DNA from: Phenylobacterium sp.
GTDB taxonomy: Bacteria; Pseudomonadota; Alphaproteobacteria; Caulobacterales; Caulobacteraceae
Assembly: GCF_030693625.1 (NCBI RefSeq)
Contig: NZ_JAUYAF010000073.1
Coordinates: 1 to 64,000, forward strand
Direction: 5' to 3'
DNA: 64,000 bases
The notes beneath the pieces were generated by a model. The model was given only the letters and a program-made list of their open reading frames with translations, was not told where the DNA came from and did not search any database. Within the stretch, counting starts at the first letter, position 1; every line of letters starts with the position of its first letter. Below are positions 15,201 to 23,053 of the stretch, in pieces. The position numbers and the translations under genes were made by a program.

Positions 15201-16003
15201 TCCATCATCCGCACGATCACCGACTGGCTGGCGGTGGCCATCAGTTCTCCATCCTGCGCGAACAGGTTCATGACTCCGTGGGCGAAGCCGCCGTGGATGC
15301 CGGTGATCTGGATGTCGCAGAGCACCCATCGGGTGGGCACGATCCGACGAATGCGCAGGGTGTTGTCCAGGCTGTTGCCCCCGCCCTGGCGACCCAGGGC
15401 CGCGCCGACGCCCGAGGGCACATAGTCGGCCATGATCGCCAGCATGCTGGCGTCGATGGCGTAGTCCTCCACCGGCTTGATCCACATCACCAGGCGGCCG
15501 TCGGCGCTGAGGTCGCCGGTGCGCGGGCCCTCGCCGTAGCGGCCCTTGGCCATCCGCACGTCCAGGCGGCCGTTCAGGTTGTCGCCCTGGTCGCCCCAGA
15601 GCACCGAGCGCTCGCAGTCTTCAGGGGCCGGCATGTCGGGCATGGTCACCCACTGGTGCGAGACCGTGCTGGGCCGGGCGCCGAGCGCCGCATTGACCGT
15701 GAAGATCTCCTGATCGCCGACGTGGCCGATCACCCGCGCCTGGCTGTTGTACTTGCCCTGCACCGGCACCCAGACATCCAGGTCCACCACCGAGCCCGGC
15801 CGGGCGTAGGACAGGTACTGGGCCGTGGCCCAGATCACCGGCCGGGCGCAGGTTCCCTCCATGGCAGCGATGGCGCTGGCCAGGCCAATGCCGCCGTACA
15901 TGAAGAGGTTGTCGGGCGGTCCCACGCAGACGGCCGGCGTCAGGGGCATGAACCATCGGTGCGGGTTGTGGGTCGATTGCAGGTCGAAGAACAGTTCGGT
16001 CAT
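15197..16003 (-). CDS. Acyl-CoA thioesterase family protein (TesB-like double hotdog)
   Basis: A 268-residue protein of double-hotdog type. It opens FFDLQSTHNPHRWFMPLTPAVCVGPPDNLFMYGG; the second half carries TLRIRRIVPTRWVLCDIQITGIHGGFAHG, typical of the C-terminal hotdog of TesB-like enzymes, and a closing LMATASQSVIVR strand. Such enzymes cut acyl-CoA to free acid and CoA in the cytoplasm. The ATG at 16003 is chosen since the conserved part begins right after it; the frame runs a little further upstream. The gap 16025-16301 upstream shows no further gene that I can support. Confidence 0.8.
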   Translation of the reverse strand: MTELFFDLQSTHNPHRWFMPLTPAVCVGPPDNLFMYGGIGLASAIAAMEGTCARPVIWATAQYLSYARPGSVVDLDVWVPVQGKYNSQARVIGHVGDQEIFTVNAALGARPSTVSHQWVTMPDMPAPEDCERSVLWGDQGDNLNGRLDVRMAKGRYGEGPRTGDLSADGRLVMWIKPVEDYAIDASMLAIMADYVPSGVGAALGRQGGGNSLDNTLRIRRIVPTRWVLCDIQITGIHGGFAHGVMNLFAQDGELMATASQSVIVRMMD

Positions 16004-16301
16004 GGCGGGCCGATACGCCGACAACGACCGCCTGTCCTCTGTTTTCAGACGGTGGCGGCGGTGTCATCCTCGCGCCCTGATCGGCGACATCGGCCGGGCG
16101 ACCGCCAGCTTGGCCTTAACGAGAAGACTGATTATCGGCGCGGCGACACATGGGCTCAAGACCGGTTTTCGCAGGCTACGCTTGCTTTCTGCGCGCCGTT
16201 CGGGTGTTTAGCCGCCCTGCCGAGCGCTTCTCCGAACCTGACCCGCGATCCTCCGCGGTGGGCCCGCCGCCTCGCCCCAAAGACCTCAGGAAGACCGCGC
16301 C

Positions 16302-16571
16302 ATGCAAAGCTCCACCTCGTTCACCCGTGAAACCGTCCAGCTCGACGGAGAGACCTTCCACGACTGCGATTTCCAGAAGTGCCGCCTGGTCTATTCCGGT
16401 GGCGAGGCGCCGGTCTTCAAGGATTGCCGCTTCGACGACTGCGACTGGAAGTTCGAGGAAGGCGCGGCCCGGACCCTCGAGCACATGAAGGCGGTCTGGA
16501 ACGCGGGCGGCAAGCAGCAGCTCCAGGGCCTGATCAAGGAAATCACCAGCGGCGGGGCCGCCCGGTCGTAA
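16302..16571 (+). CDS. Small protein with pentapeptide-like repeats
   Basis: An 89-residue protein that I cannot assign. The first half reads F-H-D-C-D-F-Q-K-C-R-L, then F-K-D-C-R-F-D-D-C-D-W, spaced like pentapeptide-repeat coils with a Phe or Leu at every fifth position and Cys in the core. The second half is a helix (EHMKAVWNAGGKQQLQGLIKEI). The helix may be a dimer or partner contact. AGGAAG lies 11 bases before the ATG. It is expressed in the same direction as the unknown gene at 16661. Confidence 0.62.
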   Translation: MQSSTSFTRETVQLDGETFHDCDFQKCRLVYSGGEAPVFKDCRFDDCDWKFEEGAARTLEHMKAVWNAGGKQQLQGLIKEITSGGAARS

Positions 16572-16660
16572 TCCGCGTTAGACTGGCGAAGGACTAGCAG
16601 GCTCCGGCGCGACGGCCAGCCCGCTTGGGCCCCGCCGAGCGTTCGGCTAGACTTCGCGCC

Positions 16661-17080
16661 ATGAGCACCCTGCGCCGCCTGATCGACCTGCCCGGCATCG
16701 CCGACCTGGAATTCGCCTCCGTCATGAAGCCCGCCATGCGCGAGCCGGGCGCCCAGGCCGAGTTTCCGCAACTGGACGAGGTCAGCCGCGCCAACTTCGG
16801 CCTGACCCTCGACGAGGCCGACGAGGTGACCCTGCCGGCCGACTGGGACCGGATCGAGCACCAGTCCGAGCGCGACCAGGTCGAAGCTTTCGAGGCCGCC
16901 GGCTGGGACGTCACCGACAAGCGGCGGCCGTTGAAGATCCTGCCGCAGTTCAGCTTCCAGATGTTGCTGGCCATCCGCGGCGTGGCCGGCTTCCTGCCCT
17001 ATCAGGCCGAGGAGGATGTGGAGGCGAAGATGCAATCCTCGCTGGCGGCGGATGCGGCCAAGTTCAGGCGGGACCGTTAG
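16661..17080 (+). CDS. Conserved hypothetical protein, soluble
   Basis: A 139-residue acidic soluble protein without signal peptide or membrane span. I do not recognise it. It contains DLPGIADLEFASVMKPAMRE early, an acidic middle (LDEADEVTLPADWDRIEH) and a hydrophobic C-terminal stretch (FSFQMLLAIRGVAGFLPY). The ATG at 16661 is preferred because the upstream part of the frame is low in typical codons. It lies 90 bases after the pentapeptide-like gene and 71 before the VOC gene, so the three may form a loose transcription unit. Confidence 0.55.
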   Translation: MSTLRRLIDLPGIADLEFASVMKPAMREPGAQAEFPQLDEVSRANFGLTLDEADEVTLPADWDRIEHQSERDQVEAFEAAGWDVTDKRRPLKILPQFSFQMLLAIRGVAGFLPYQAEEDVEAKMQSSLAADAAKFRRDR

Positions 17081-17151
17081 GGCCGGTCACATTTCTATAT
17101 GGCGGTATGGCCAGCTCAGCTATTCAGGATGAAAACCTGAGAGGAAAACCC

Positions 17152-17583
17152 ATGCCCCGTTCCCCCGACTATCTCGGCGCCACCGGCATCGGGGTCAGCG
17201 ACCTGGCCCGCTCCACCGACTTCTACACCCGGGTCCTGGGCATGAAGCAGGTTCAGACCTTCAAGCTGGACTATATGGATGAGGTGGTGGTGGCCTTCGA
17301 GGGCCGCACGGCTGTGGTGCTGATGCACTATACCGACGGCTCGGAGCGGAATTACAAGGACAACCCGATCAAGCTGGTCTTCTACGTCACCGACCCCAAG
17401 GCGGTGAGCGACCGGATCAAGGCCGATGGCCTGACCATCATCCGCGAGCCGGCGCCGATCGCCAGCCTGGGCGGCGCGGTGGTCGGCCTGGCCAAGGACC
17501 CCGACGGCTACACCATCGAGCTGCTGCAGGCGCCGCCCCCCAAGAGCGAAGCCCAATCCTCCGCGGCCTCGGCCGGAGCCTAG
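17152..17583 (+). CDS. VOC family protein (glyoxalase I-like)
   Basis: A 143-residue single-module VOC protein. It opens YLGATGIGVSDLARSTDFYTRVLGMK and closes GLAKDPDGYTIELLQ, where the Glu is a metal ligand position in glyoxalase I. Such proteins act on small electrophilic or aromatic substrates, often as dimers. The ATG at 17152 follows GAGAGGA. Its last four bases (CTAG) are shared with the stop codon of the convergent thioesterase. Glyoxalase activity itself is not proven: the first His metal ligand is not clearly seen. Confidence 0.82.
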   Translation: MPRSPDYLGATGIGVSDLARSTDFYTRVLGMKQVQTFKLDYMDEVVVAFEGRTAVVLMHYTDGSERNYKDNPIKLVFYVTDPKAVSDRIKADGLTIIREPAPIASLGGAVVGLAKDPDGYTIELLQAPPPKSEAQSSAASAGA

Positions 17584-18011
17584 GCTCTCGGATAGAGAAT
17601 GATCTGGGTGCAGCGGAAGGCGGCCATCAGCTTGCCGGTGGCGGCGTCCGTCAGGGTCGCGTCCCAGACCTGGGTGGTGCGGCCGCCGTGCAGCATCTGG
17701 GCGGTGCAGATCACCGCCCCCTCGCGCAGGGTGCTCATGAAGTTGGCCTTCACCTCGGCGGTGGTGAAGCCGCTCGCGCCCTCCGGCCAGGCCGTGGAGA
17801 CGCCGTAGGCGCAGAGGATGTCGGCCACCGACAGCAGGCAGCCGGCCAGCAGGAAGCCGGTATGGGCCACCAGGTCGGGCCGCACCTCGAACCGCCCCAC
17901 CACGCGCCCGTCGGCGACCTCGGTGATGGTCAGCCCCAGATGGCCCGGCAGCTTGCCGTCATTGGCGCGGTTCAGGTCCTCGACGGACGTTCGGTTCGTG
18001 GTCTTGGCCAT
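17580..18011 (-). CDS. PaaI-type hotdog thioesterase
   Basis: A 143-residue single-hotdog protein. Marks are LNRANDGKLPGHLGLTITEVADG at the start, then the helix region with HTGFLLAGCLLSVADILCAYG (where PaaI-like enzymes carry HGG and a catalytic acidic residue) and KANFMSTLREGAVICTAQMLHGGRTTQVWDATL. It probably removes acyl groups from aryl- or acyl-CoA in the cytoplasm. The ATG at 18011 is preferred to an upstream GTG-like extension because MAKTT directly precedes the conserved domain. It is one of three thioesterase-like genes in the window. Confidence 0.78.
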   Translation of the reverse strand: MAKTTNRTSVEDLNRANDGKLPGHLGLTITEVADGRVVGRFEVRPDLVAHTGFLLAGCLLSVADILCAYGVSTAWPEGASGFTTAEVKANFMSTLREGAVICTAQMLHGGRTTQVWDATLTDAATGKLMAAFRCTQIILYPRA

Positions 18012-18093
18012 GGTGTTCCCCCTCTCTGGACCCATCTAGCCCAAAGCCGCGGGCCTGTGTCAGGGTCACCTCCGGAAAACGCGTGGAGGGCCG

Positions 18094-18801
18094 ATGGCCG
18101 CGATGGATTTGAGCCAGGTGGCCGAGCGTCTCGCCGCGCGGCGGCCGGCGTCGGGGACCTACATCATCGGCGTCACGGGCGCGGTAGCGGCGGGCAAGAC
18201 CGTGTTCGCGGCCGCCCTGGCCGAGCATCTGGCGGCGGCGGGGCAGAAGGTGGAGCTGGTCTGCACCGACGGGTTCCTGTTCTCCAACGCCCGGCTGGCG
18301 GAACTCGACCTGTCGAACCAGAAGGGCTTTCCGCCGTCCTATGACCACGCCGCCCTGCGCGCGGCCCTGGAGAGCGTGCGCCGAGAACCGACCGCGTTCC
18401 CCGGCTATTCCCACGTGACCTACGACATCGACCCGGCCCTGGTCCGCACCCTGGATCGGCCTGACATCCTGATCATCGAGGGGCTGAACCTGATCCCCAC
18501 CCACGGTCCGTCCCTGATCGACAGCCTGATCTATCTGGACGCGCCGGAGTACGATCTGGAGGCCTGGTACACCGCCCGCTTCATGGGTCTGTGGGAAGCC
18601 GCCGAGCACGATCCCGGCTCCTTTTACGCCCGCTTCCGCAACATGAGCCGGGCCGAGACCGAGGGCCTGGCCAGGATGGTCTGGGAGAAGGTCAATCTGA
18701 AGAACCTCCACGACCACATCCTGCCCGCCCGCGACCAGGCCGACCTGGTGGTGCGCAAGGGGCCGGGGCATCAGATTCTCGCGGTGGAGGCGCGGGGCTA
18801 G
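18094..18801 (+). CDS. coaA: Type I pantothenate kinase-like P-loop kinase (short form)
   Basis: A 235-residue kinase. It has the P-loop GVTGAVAAGKT near residues 26-36, CTDGFLFSNARL, KGFPPSYDHAAL, YSHVTYDI, RPDILIIEGLNL and a late VNLKNLHDHI segment, all in the order of bacterial type I pantothenate kinase (CoaA), the first step of coenzyme A synthesis. It is shorter than E. coli CoaA (316 residues) because the N-terminal part before the P-loop is missing. The upstream gap 18036-18093 is too short to hold it. A related kinase of similar fold is possible but less likely. It is divergent from the PaaI thioesterase gene. Confidence 0.75.
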   Translation: MAAMDLSQVAERLAARRPASGTYIIGVTGAVAAGKTVFAAALAEHLAAAGQKVELVCTDGFLFSNARLAELDLSNQKGFPPSYDHAALRAALESVRREPTAFPGYSHVTYDIDPALVRTLDRPDILIIEGLNLIPTHGPSLIDSLIYLDAPEYDLEAWYTARFMGLWEAAEHDPGSFYARFRNMSRAETEGLARMVWEKVNLKNLHDHILPARDQADLVVRKGPGHQILAVEARG

Positions 18802-18854
18802 CGCCAAACCACCTGGGCGTGCAGGATCGGGGCGTTCAAGGTGGAGCTTGTTTG

Positions 18855-19484
18855 ATGTCGCCGATCTTCGCTGCCCTGGCGCTCGCAGCAGGCTCGCCTG
18901 CCGCAGCGCCGCCACCCTTTGCGATCGAAGACTGGAAGCGGGTGCCGACGTCCGAAGATCTCGCGCGACGTTATCCGGCCAAGGCCCAGAGCAAGAACAT
19001 CGATGGCGTCGCCATCATAACCTGTAAGGCGCAGGCTGACGGCACGATGACAGGATGCGCCGTTACCCGGGAATACCCGGCGGGCGAGAACTTCGGCCTG
19101 GCCACCCTGGCCCTCGCGCCGCTCTTCCAGCTTAAAACGCCCCACCGGGACGGACAGCCGATCGAGGGGCGTGAGGTCCGGCTCCCCATCCGCTGGGTGC
19201 TGCCGGGATCACGGGTCGCGGCGATGCCCAAGATCGACACTCTCGCGGCATGCTATGGCCAGCTTGCCAATCGAGCGGAACAGAACGCCCAGGACGTCGC
19301 GGCTTGGCGCGGCTCCCTTTACTGGTATGCGCAGATGATCAACGTCGCCGCGAACCGGTACAGCTCGCCATCGGAACTCGAGGCTTCCATGAGCAAGGCG
19401 AGGATGGCGGCGGCGGATGGAACCCTGAAGCCACCTCCAGGCTACGATGTTGACGCCTGCATCAAGAAGCTGCCCAAGCCCTGA
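18855..19484 (+). CDS. TonB C-terminal-like domain protein, probably exported
   Basis: A 209-residue protein with a weak signal peptide (SPIFAALALAAGSPAAA). The part from about 55 to 130 (AIITCKAQADGTMTGCAVTREYPAG then FGLATLALAPLFQL and VRLPIRWVLP) follows the pattern of the TonB C-terminal domain, as found in standalone periplasmic proteins of Caulobacteraceae. The rest is helical and unassigned. Two Cys flank the DGTM turn and may form a disulphide. The ATG at 18855 follows GGAG and matches the signal sequence. Role unknown; it ends 95 bases before ruvC. Confidence 0.62.
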   Translation: MSPIFAALALAAGSPAAAPPPFAIEDWKRVPTSEDLARRYPAKAQSKNIDGVAIITCKAQADGTMTGCAVTREYPAGENFGLATLALAPLFQLKTPHRDGQPIEGREVRLPIRWVLPGSRVAAMPKIDTLAACYGQLANRAEQNAQDVAAWRGSLYWYAQMINVAANRYSSPSELEASMSKARMAAADGTLKPPPGYDVDACIKKLPKP

Positions 19485-19579
19485 CCGGCGCCGAGGTCAG
19501 GCGGACCAGAACACCCTTCCTTAACCCAGAAGGCCGCTGTATCACCGGAACATATCCCGAACGCGCCTTGAGTCCCGCC

Positions 19580-20080
19580 ATGACCGCCATCCGTATCCTC
19601 GGCCTCGATCCGGGTCTTCGCCGCACCGGCTGGGGCGTGATCGAGATCGACGGGGCGCGGCTGACCCACGTTGCCCATGGGGTCATCGCACCGAAGGACA
19701 GCCTGCCGTTTTCCGAGCGCCTGCTGGCCCTGTTCGTCGGCATAAGCGACGTCGTCGCCCTGCACAGCCCCCACGAGGCGGCGGTGGAGGAGACCTTCAT
19801 GAACAACAACGCCGCCTCGGCCCTGAAGCTCGGCCACGCCCGCGCCATGGCCCTGGTGGTCCCGGCCCGCGCCGGCCTGCCGGTCGCGGAATACGCCGCC
19901 ACGGTGGTGAAGAAGTCGGTGGTGGGCACCGGGTCGGCCGACAAGACCCAGGTGGCCTTCATGATCGCCCGCCTGCTGCCCAAGGCCGGCCCCGCCACCG
20001 CCGACGCCGCCGATGCGCTGGCCGTCGCCATCGCCCATGCCCACGCCCGCAAGGCCCGCAGCTTCGGAGCCGCCGCGTGA
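19580..20080 (+). CDS. ruvC: Holliday junction endonuclease RuvC
   Basis: A 166-residue nuclease with the family opening [14 protein letters not shown]. The catalytic acids are visible: Asp10, Glu70 in VEETF, and Asp142/Asp145 in the C-terminal ADAADAL. RuvC cuts Holliday junctions in recombination repair, working with RuvA and RuvB encoded next. The ATG at 19580 is preferred over a TTG twelve bases upstream. Its stop overlaps the GTG of ruvA by four bases, giving coupled translation. The frame is intact and of normal length. Confidence 0.95.
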   Translation: MTAIRILGLDPGLRRTGWGVIEIDGARLTHVAHGVIAPKDSLPFSERLLALFVGISDVVALHSPHEAAVEETFMNNNAASALKLGHARAMALVVPARAGLPVAEYAATVVKKSVVGTGSADKTQVAFMIARLLPKAGPATADAADALAVAIAHAHARKARSFGAAA

Positions 20081-20691
20081 TCGGGCGTCTGCGGGGCCTG
20101 GTGGCCGAGGTCGGCGAGGAGGACGCCCTGATCGACGTCGCCGGCGTCGGCTATGTGGTCCGCTGCGGCTCGCGCACGCTCGGCCACCTGCCCGCCATGG
20201 GCGAGGAGGCGGTGCTGCACGTCGAGACCCAGTGGTCGGAGGCCACCGGCATGCGGCTCTACGGCTTCCTCGGCCGCGACGAGCGTCGCGCCTTCGTCGT
20301 CCTGCAATCCATCCAGGGGGTGGGGCCCAAGGCGGCGCTGGGGGTGCTGGACATTCTGTCGCCGGCCGAGCTGGCCCAGGCCGCCGCCCGCGAGGACAAG
20401 GCCGCCGTGGCCCGCGCCAACGGGGTCGGTCCCAAGCTCGCCCTGCGCATCGTCACCGAGCTGAAGGACAAGCCGCTCACCGACGGCCCGGTCGCCGCCT
20501 TCCACGCGACAGCCCTCGCGCCCGCCCCACTCGCGCCGTCGGCCACCGGCGAGGCGGTCTCGGCCCTGATGGGGTTAGGCATCGCCGAGGTGAACGCCCG
20601 GCGTGTCGTCGAACAGGCCGCCCTGCGCCTGGGGGATGAGGCGACCGTCCAGGCGCTGATCAAGGCCGGTTTGCAGGAGTTGGGGCGTTGA
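20077..20691 (+). CDS. ruvA: Holliday junction branch migration protein RuvA
   Basis: A 204-residue protein: N-terminal OB fold ([23 protein letters not shown]), two helix-hairpin-helix motifs ([13 protein letters not shown] and [13 protein letters not shown]) that grip DNA, and a C-terminal domain ([16 protein letters not shown]) that contacts RuvB. The tetramer binds the junction and loads RuvB. The start is GTG at 20077, overlapping the ruvC stop. It is followed by a 140-base palindromic repeat that separates it from ruvB. Confidence 0.95.
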   Translation: MIGRLRGLVAEVGEEDALIDVAGVGYVVRCGSRTLGHLPAMGEEAVLHVETQWSEATGMRLYGFLGRDERRAFVVLQSIQGVGPKAALGVLDILSPAELAQAAAREDKAAVARANGVGPKLALRIVTELKDKPLTDGPVAAFHATALAPAPLAPSATGEAVSALMGLGIAEVNARRVVEQAALRLGDEATVQALIKAGLQELGR

Positions 20692-20705
20692 GGACCAATG
20701 CCGCC

Positions 20706-20842
20706 CCTTTCCTCCCCCGTTCACGGGGGAGGGGGACCGGCGCAGCCGGTGGAGGGGGCGGCCCCAAGCTCGGCGCCCAGTCTCGCCCCCTCCACCACGC
20801 CTGCGGCGCGGTCCCCCTCCCCCGCTGCGCAGGGGAGGAAAA
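20706..20842. repeat. Nested inverted-repeat element between ruvA and ruvB
   Basis: The whole ruvA-ruvB gap is a folded element. Its left hairpin has the CCTCCCCCG stem with TTCA loop (20711-20732). The 16 bases at 20724-20739 are the exact complement of 20809-20824, and the 13 bases at 20748-20760 of 20784-20796. TTTCCTCCCC (20708-20717) also pairs with GGGGAGGAAA (20832-20841). The left core is identical over 25 bases with the hairpin at 1435-1468, so this is a dispersed palindromic repeat. Its right arm supplies the ribosome site of ruvB. Confidence 0.85.
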
Positions 20843-20845
20843 GGC

Positions 20846-21883
20846 ATGACCCGGCTGGTTTCCGGCGAGGAGGTTCCCATGGAGGGCTCCGACAAGGCGC
20901 TGCGTCCGCAGACGCTTTCGGAGTTCGTCGGCCAGGAGCAGGCCAAGGGGAATCTCTCGGTGTTCATCGAGGCCGCCAAGGCCCGCGCCGAGGCCCTGGA
21001 CCACGTCCTGCTGTTCGGCCCGCCGGGCCTGGGCAAGACCACGCTCGCCCAGATCGTCGCCCGTGAGCTGGGGGTGAACTTCCGCGCCACCAGCGGTCCG
21101 GTCCTGGCCAAGGCCGGCGATCTGGCGGCCATCCTGACCAATCTCGAACCGCGCGACGTGCTGTTCATCGACGAGATCCACCGCCTGCCGGCCAATGTGG
21201 AGGAAATCCTCTATCCGGCGATGGAGGATCACGTGCTGGACCTGATCATCGGCGACGGCCCCTCGGCCCGTTCGATCCGCATCGACCTGGCGCCCTTCAC
21301 CCTGGTGGCGGCGACGACGCGGGCGGGCCTGCTGGCCACGCCGCTGCGCGACCGCTTCGGCATCCCCTTGCGCCTGGAGTTCTACACCCACGCAGAGCTG
21401 CAGAAGGTGCTGACCCAGGCCGCCCGGAAGATGAACCTGGAGCTGTCGCCGGACGGCGCCCTGGAGATCGCCGCCCGCGCACGCGGCACGCCCCGCGTCG
21501 CCGGACGCCTGCTGCGCCGGGTGCGCGACTTCGCCGCCGCCGACGGCGCCACCCTCATTGACCAGAAGGCCGCCGCCAAGGCGCTGGCGCGTCTGGACGT
21601 GGACGAAGCCGGGCTGGACGCCCTGGACCGCCGCTACCTGCGCGCCCTGATCGAGAACTATGGCGGCGGGCCGGCCGGGGTGGAGACCCTGGCCTACGCC
21701 ATCGCCGAGGCCCGCGACGCGGTGGAGGACGTCATCGAGCCCTTCCTGCTGCAGCAGGGCTTCATCCAGCGCACGCCGCGCGGCCGGATGGTCTGCGCCA
21801 AGGCCTACACCCACATCGGCCTGACCCCGCCGCCGCAGATCCAGGCGGGCGGACAGCCGGGGCTGTTCGAGGAGGAGTCGTGA
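20846..21883 (+). CDS. ruvB: Holliday junction branch migration helicase RuvB
   Basis: A 345-residue AAA+ ATPase: Walker [10 protein letters not shown] near residue 59, Walker [11 protein letters not shown], sensor 1 AATTRAG and the C-terminal winged helix (FIQRTPRGR). RuvB hexamers drive branch migration on junctions held by RuvA. The ATG at 20846 fits the usual N-terminus before the [13 protein letters not shown] motif; its ribosome site GGGAGGAAAAGG is part of the repeat in front. A second ATG at 20879 with GAGGAGG is an alternative start that would shorten the protein by 11 residues. Intact. Confidence 0.95.
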   Translation: MTRLVSGEEVPMEGSDKALRPQTLSEFVGQEQAKGNLSVFIEAAKARAEALDHVLLFGPPGLGKTTLAQIVARELGVNFRATSGPVLAKAGDLAAILTNLEPRDVLFIDEIHRLPANVEEILYPAMEDHVLDLIIGDGPSARSIRIDLAPFTLVAATTRAGLLATPLRDRFGIPLRLEFYTHAELQKVLTQAARKMNLELSPDGALEIAARARGTPRVAGRLLRRVRDFAAADGATLIDQKAAAKALARLDVDEAGLDALDRRYLRALIENYGGGPAGVETLAYAIAEARDAVEDVIEPFLLQQGFIQRTPRGRMVCAKAYTHIGLTPPPQIQAGGQPGLFEEES

Positions 21884-21890
21884 AAATCGC

Positions 21891-22022
21891 CGCTCATCCC
21901 GGCGAAGGCCGGGCCTCAGATTCATCTCCGGTGTTCAGCGCCTGATCACGGGCAGCGCCTCGGATATCATCTCAAATGGCCCCGGGGGTTCACCTGGGTC
22001 CCGGCCTTCGCCGGGATGAGCG
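21891..22022. repeat. Palindromic repeat with 23-bp perfect arms
   Basis: The 23 bases at 21891-21913 (beginning CGCTCATCCCGGCGAAGG) are the exact reverse complement of 22000-22022. The 86 bases between them have little further pairing. The CATCCCGGCnAAGGCCGGG core is of the kind scattered between genes in many alphaproteobacteria. It directly follows ruvB and would end transcription in both directions. Confidence 0.85.
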
Positions 22023-22069
22023 GGCATTGGTTCTCGACCGCCTCGCTCCCGTCGCGGCATAAGGGGCTG

Positions 22070-22441
22070 ATGCGTACCCTTTCCCTGATCCTGCTAGGCG
22101 CCGTGCTCTGGTTCCTCGCCGCGGTGTTCCTCCGGCTGGCCATGCCGTGGGGACTGTTCGGCGGCGGGTACACGACGGCCATCCTGTTCGGAATCACCGC
22201 CCTGCTGGCGCCGGTGCTGTTGAGCGCCGTGCACCGCCTGACCGCCGGCGGCGAGGCGCCCCGCCTGCGCACCGCGGCCATTATCTGCCTGGTGGGGGCG
22301 CTGCTGGGCTCGGTGGCGATGACCTGGTCGCCCGAGCTCTACGCCGCCAACCCCGCCCGCCTGGTGGCGGGCGCAGCCTGGCTGCTGTTCGGGCTCGGCG
22401 CGCTCCTCACCTCGGCCATGCTGCAGGACCGAACCCGATGA
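22070..22441 (+). CDS. Small integral membrane protein of unknown function
   Basis: A 123-residue protein with four predicted membrane spans (SLILLGAVLWFLAAVFL; TTAILFGITALLAPVLL; AAIICLVGALLGSVAMTW; LVAGAAWLLFGLGALLTSA). No family is recognised with certainty; it resembles DUF5367-like small membrane proteins. The ATG at 22070 follows AAGGGG and begins at the first span; the frame extends upstream into the repeat. Its stop overlaps the ybgC start (ATGA), so it is co-translated with the Tol cluster, but it is not a known Tol component. Confidence 0.72.
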   Translation: MRTLSLILLGAVLWFLAAVFLRLAMPWGLFGGGYTTAILFGITALLAPVLLSAVHRLTAGGEAPRLRTAAIICLVGALLGSVAMTWSPELYAANPARLVAGAAWLLFGLGALLTSAMLQDRTR

Positions 22442-22875
22442 TCGAACCCTCCGCCGGCGAGATCGTCGGCCGTGAGCACCGCCTGCCGGTGCGCATCTAC
22501 TACGAGGACACCGACTTCACCGGCGTCGTCTACCATGGCCAGTATGTGCGGTTCTTCGAGCGCGGCCGCAGCGATTTCCTGCGGGTGGCGGGCATCGGCC
22601 ACGCGCAGCTGCTGGACCGCCCGGACCCGGCCGCCTTCACCGTCGTGCGGTTGGAGATCGACTTCAAGGCGCCGGCCCGCATCGACGACGCGCTTCTTGT
22701 GCGCACGACCTATGACCGGATGGCCGGACCGCGCCTGTTCATCGACCAGAAGATCACCCGCGGCGAGCAACTGATTGCGCAGGCGATCGTCGAGGCCGCC
22801 TGTATCGATCTCGCAGGACGGCCACGAAAACCGCCTAAAGAACTCATAGCGACGCTCCGGCCTCTGTTTTGCTAG
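22438..22875 (+). CDS. ybgC: Tol-Pal-associated acyl-CoA thioesterase YbgC
   Basis: A 145-residue single-hotdog thioesterase. It carries the YbgC signature YYEDTDFTGVVYHGQYVRFFERGRSDFLR, including the Asp/His active-site region (DTD...VYH). The family hydrolyses short acyl-CoA and acyl carrier substrates, and is conserved with tolQRAB. The ATG overlaps the previous stop by four bases. The stop codon TAG is itself the start of the palindrome at 22875-22923. The tolQ gene follows after about 180 bases, with its own regulatory region. Confidence 0.93.
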   Translation: MIEPSAGEIVGREHRLPVRIYYEDTDFTGVVYHGQYVRFFERGRSDFLRVAGIGHAQLLDRPDPAAFTVVRLEIDFKAPARIDDALLVRTTYDRMAGPRLFIDQKITRGEQLIAQAIVEAACIDLAGRPRKPPKELIATLRPLFC

Positions 22876-22923
22876 AGCGCGATAGCCGAAAGTGAACTTC
22901 CGGTTTCGGCGGCCATCGCGCTC
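22875..22923. repeat. Alphaproteobacterial double-stem palindrome after ybgC
   Basis: GAGCGCGAT pairs with ATCGCGCTC (outer arms 22875-22883 and 22915-22923), and GCCGAAA with TTTCGGC (inner arms 22885-22891 and 22904-22910) around GTGAACTTCCGG. The GAGCGnGAT...AAAGTG...CCGGTTT layout is that of a repeat family widespread between genes of rhizobia and relatives. It begins at the last base of the ybgC stop. Confidence 0.8.
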
Positions 22924-22939
22924 CAACCAGGAGTGGGCA

Positions 22940-22972
22940 GAAATGTTCGTTTCAAAGTGAGACGTACATTTC
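22940..22972. promoter_or_regulatory. Inverted GAAATGTnCG motif upstream of tolQ
   Basis: GAAATGTTCGT (22940-22950) and ACGTACATTTC (22962-22972) form 11-base arms with one mismatch, separated by 11 bases. Extended, the two half-sites read GAAATGTTCGTTTC and, on the other strand, GAAATGTACGTCTC. The same half-site is found upstream of pal. It lies about 80 bases before the tolQ start and has the form of a dimeric regulator site. Confidence 0.6.
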
Positions 22973-23053
22973 TGTGGTGGCTTGGCCACAAGTTCGACAC
23001 TGCGCTGTCCCAAGCCAATCCTGGCCGGACGCTAACCACGGAGCCCAGGCCGC

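Noticed and set aside
13692..15485. 597-codon minus-strand frame opposite the Tat-signal PLP enzyme gene
   Set aside because: Same reason: the plus-strand gene has clear motifs; the opposite frame has none.
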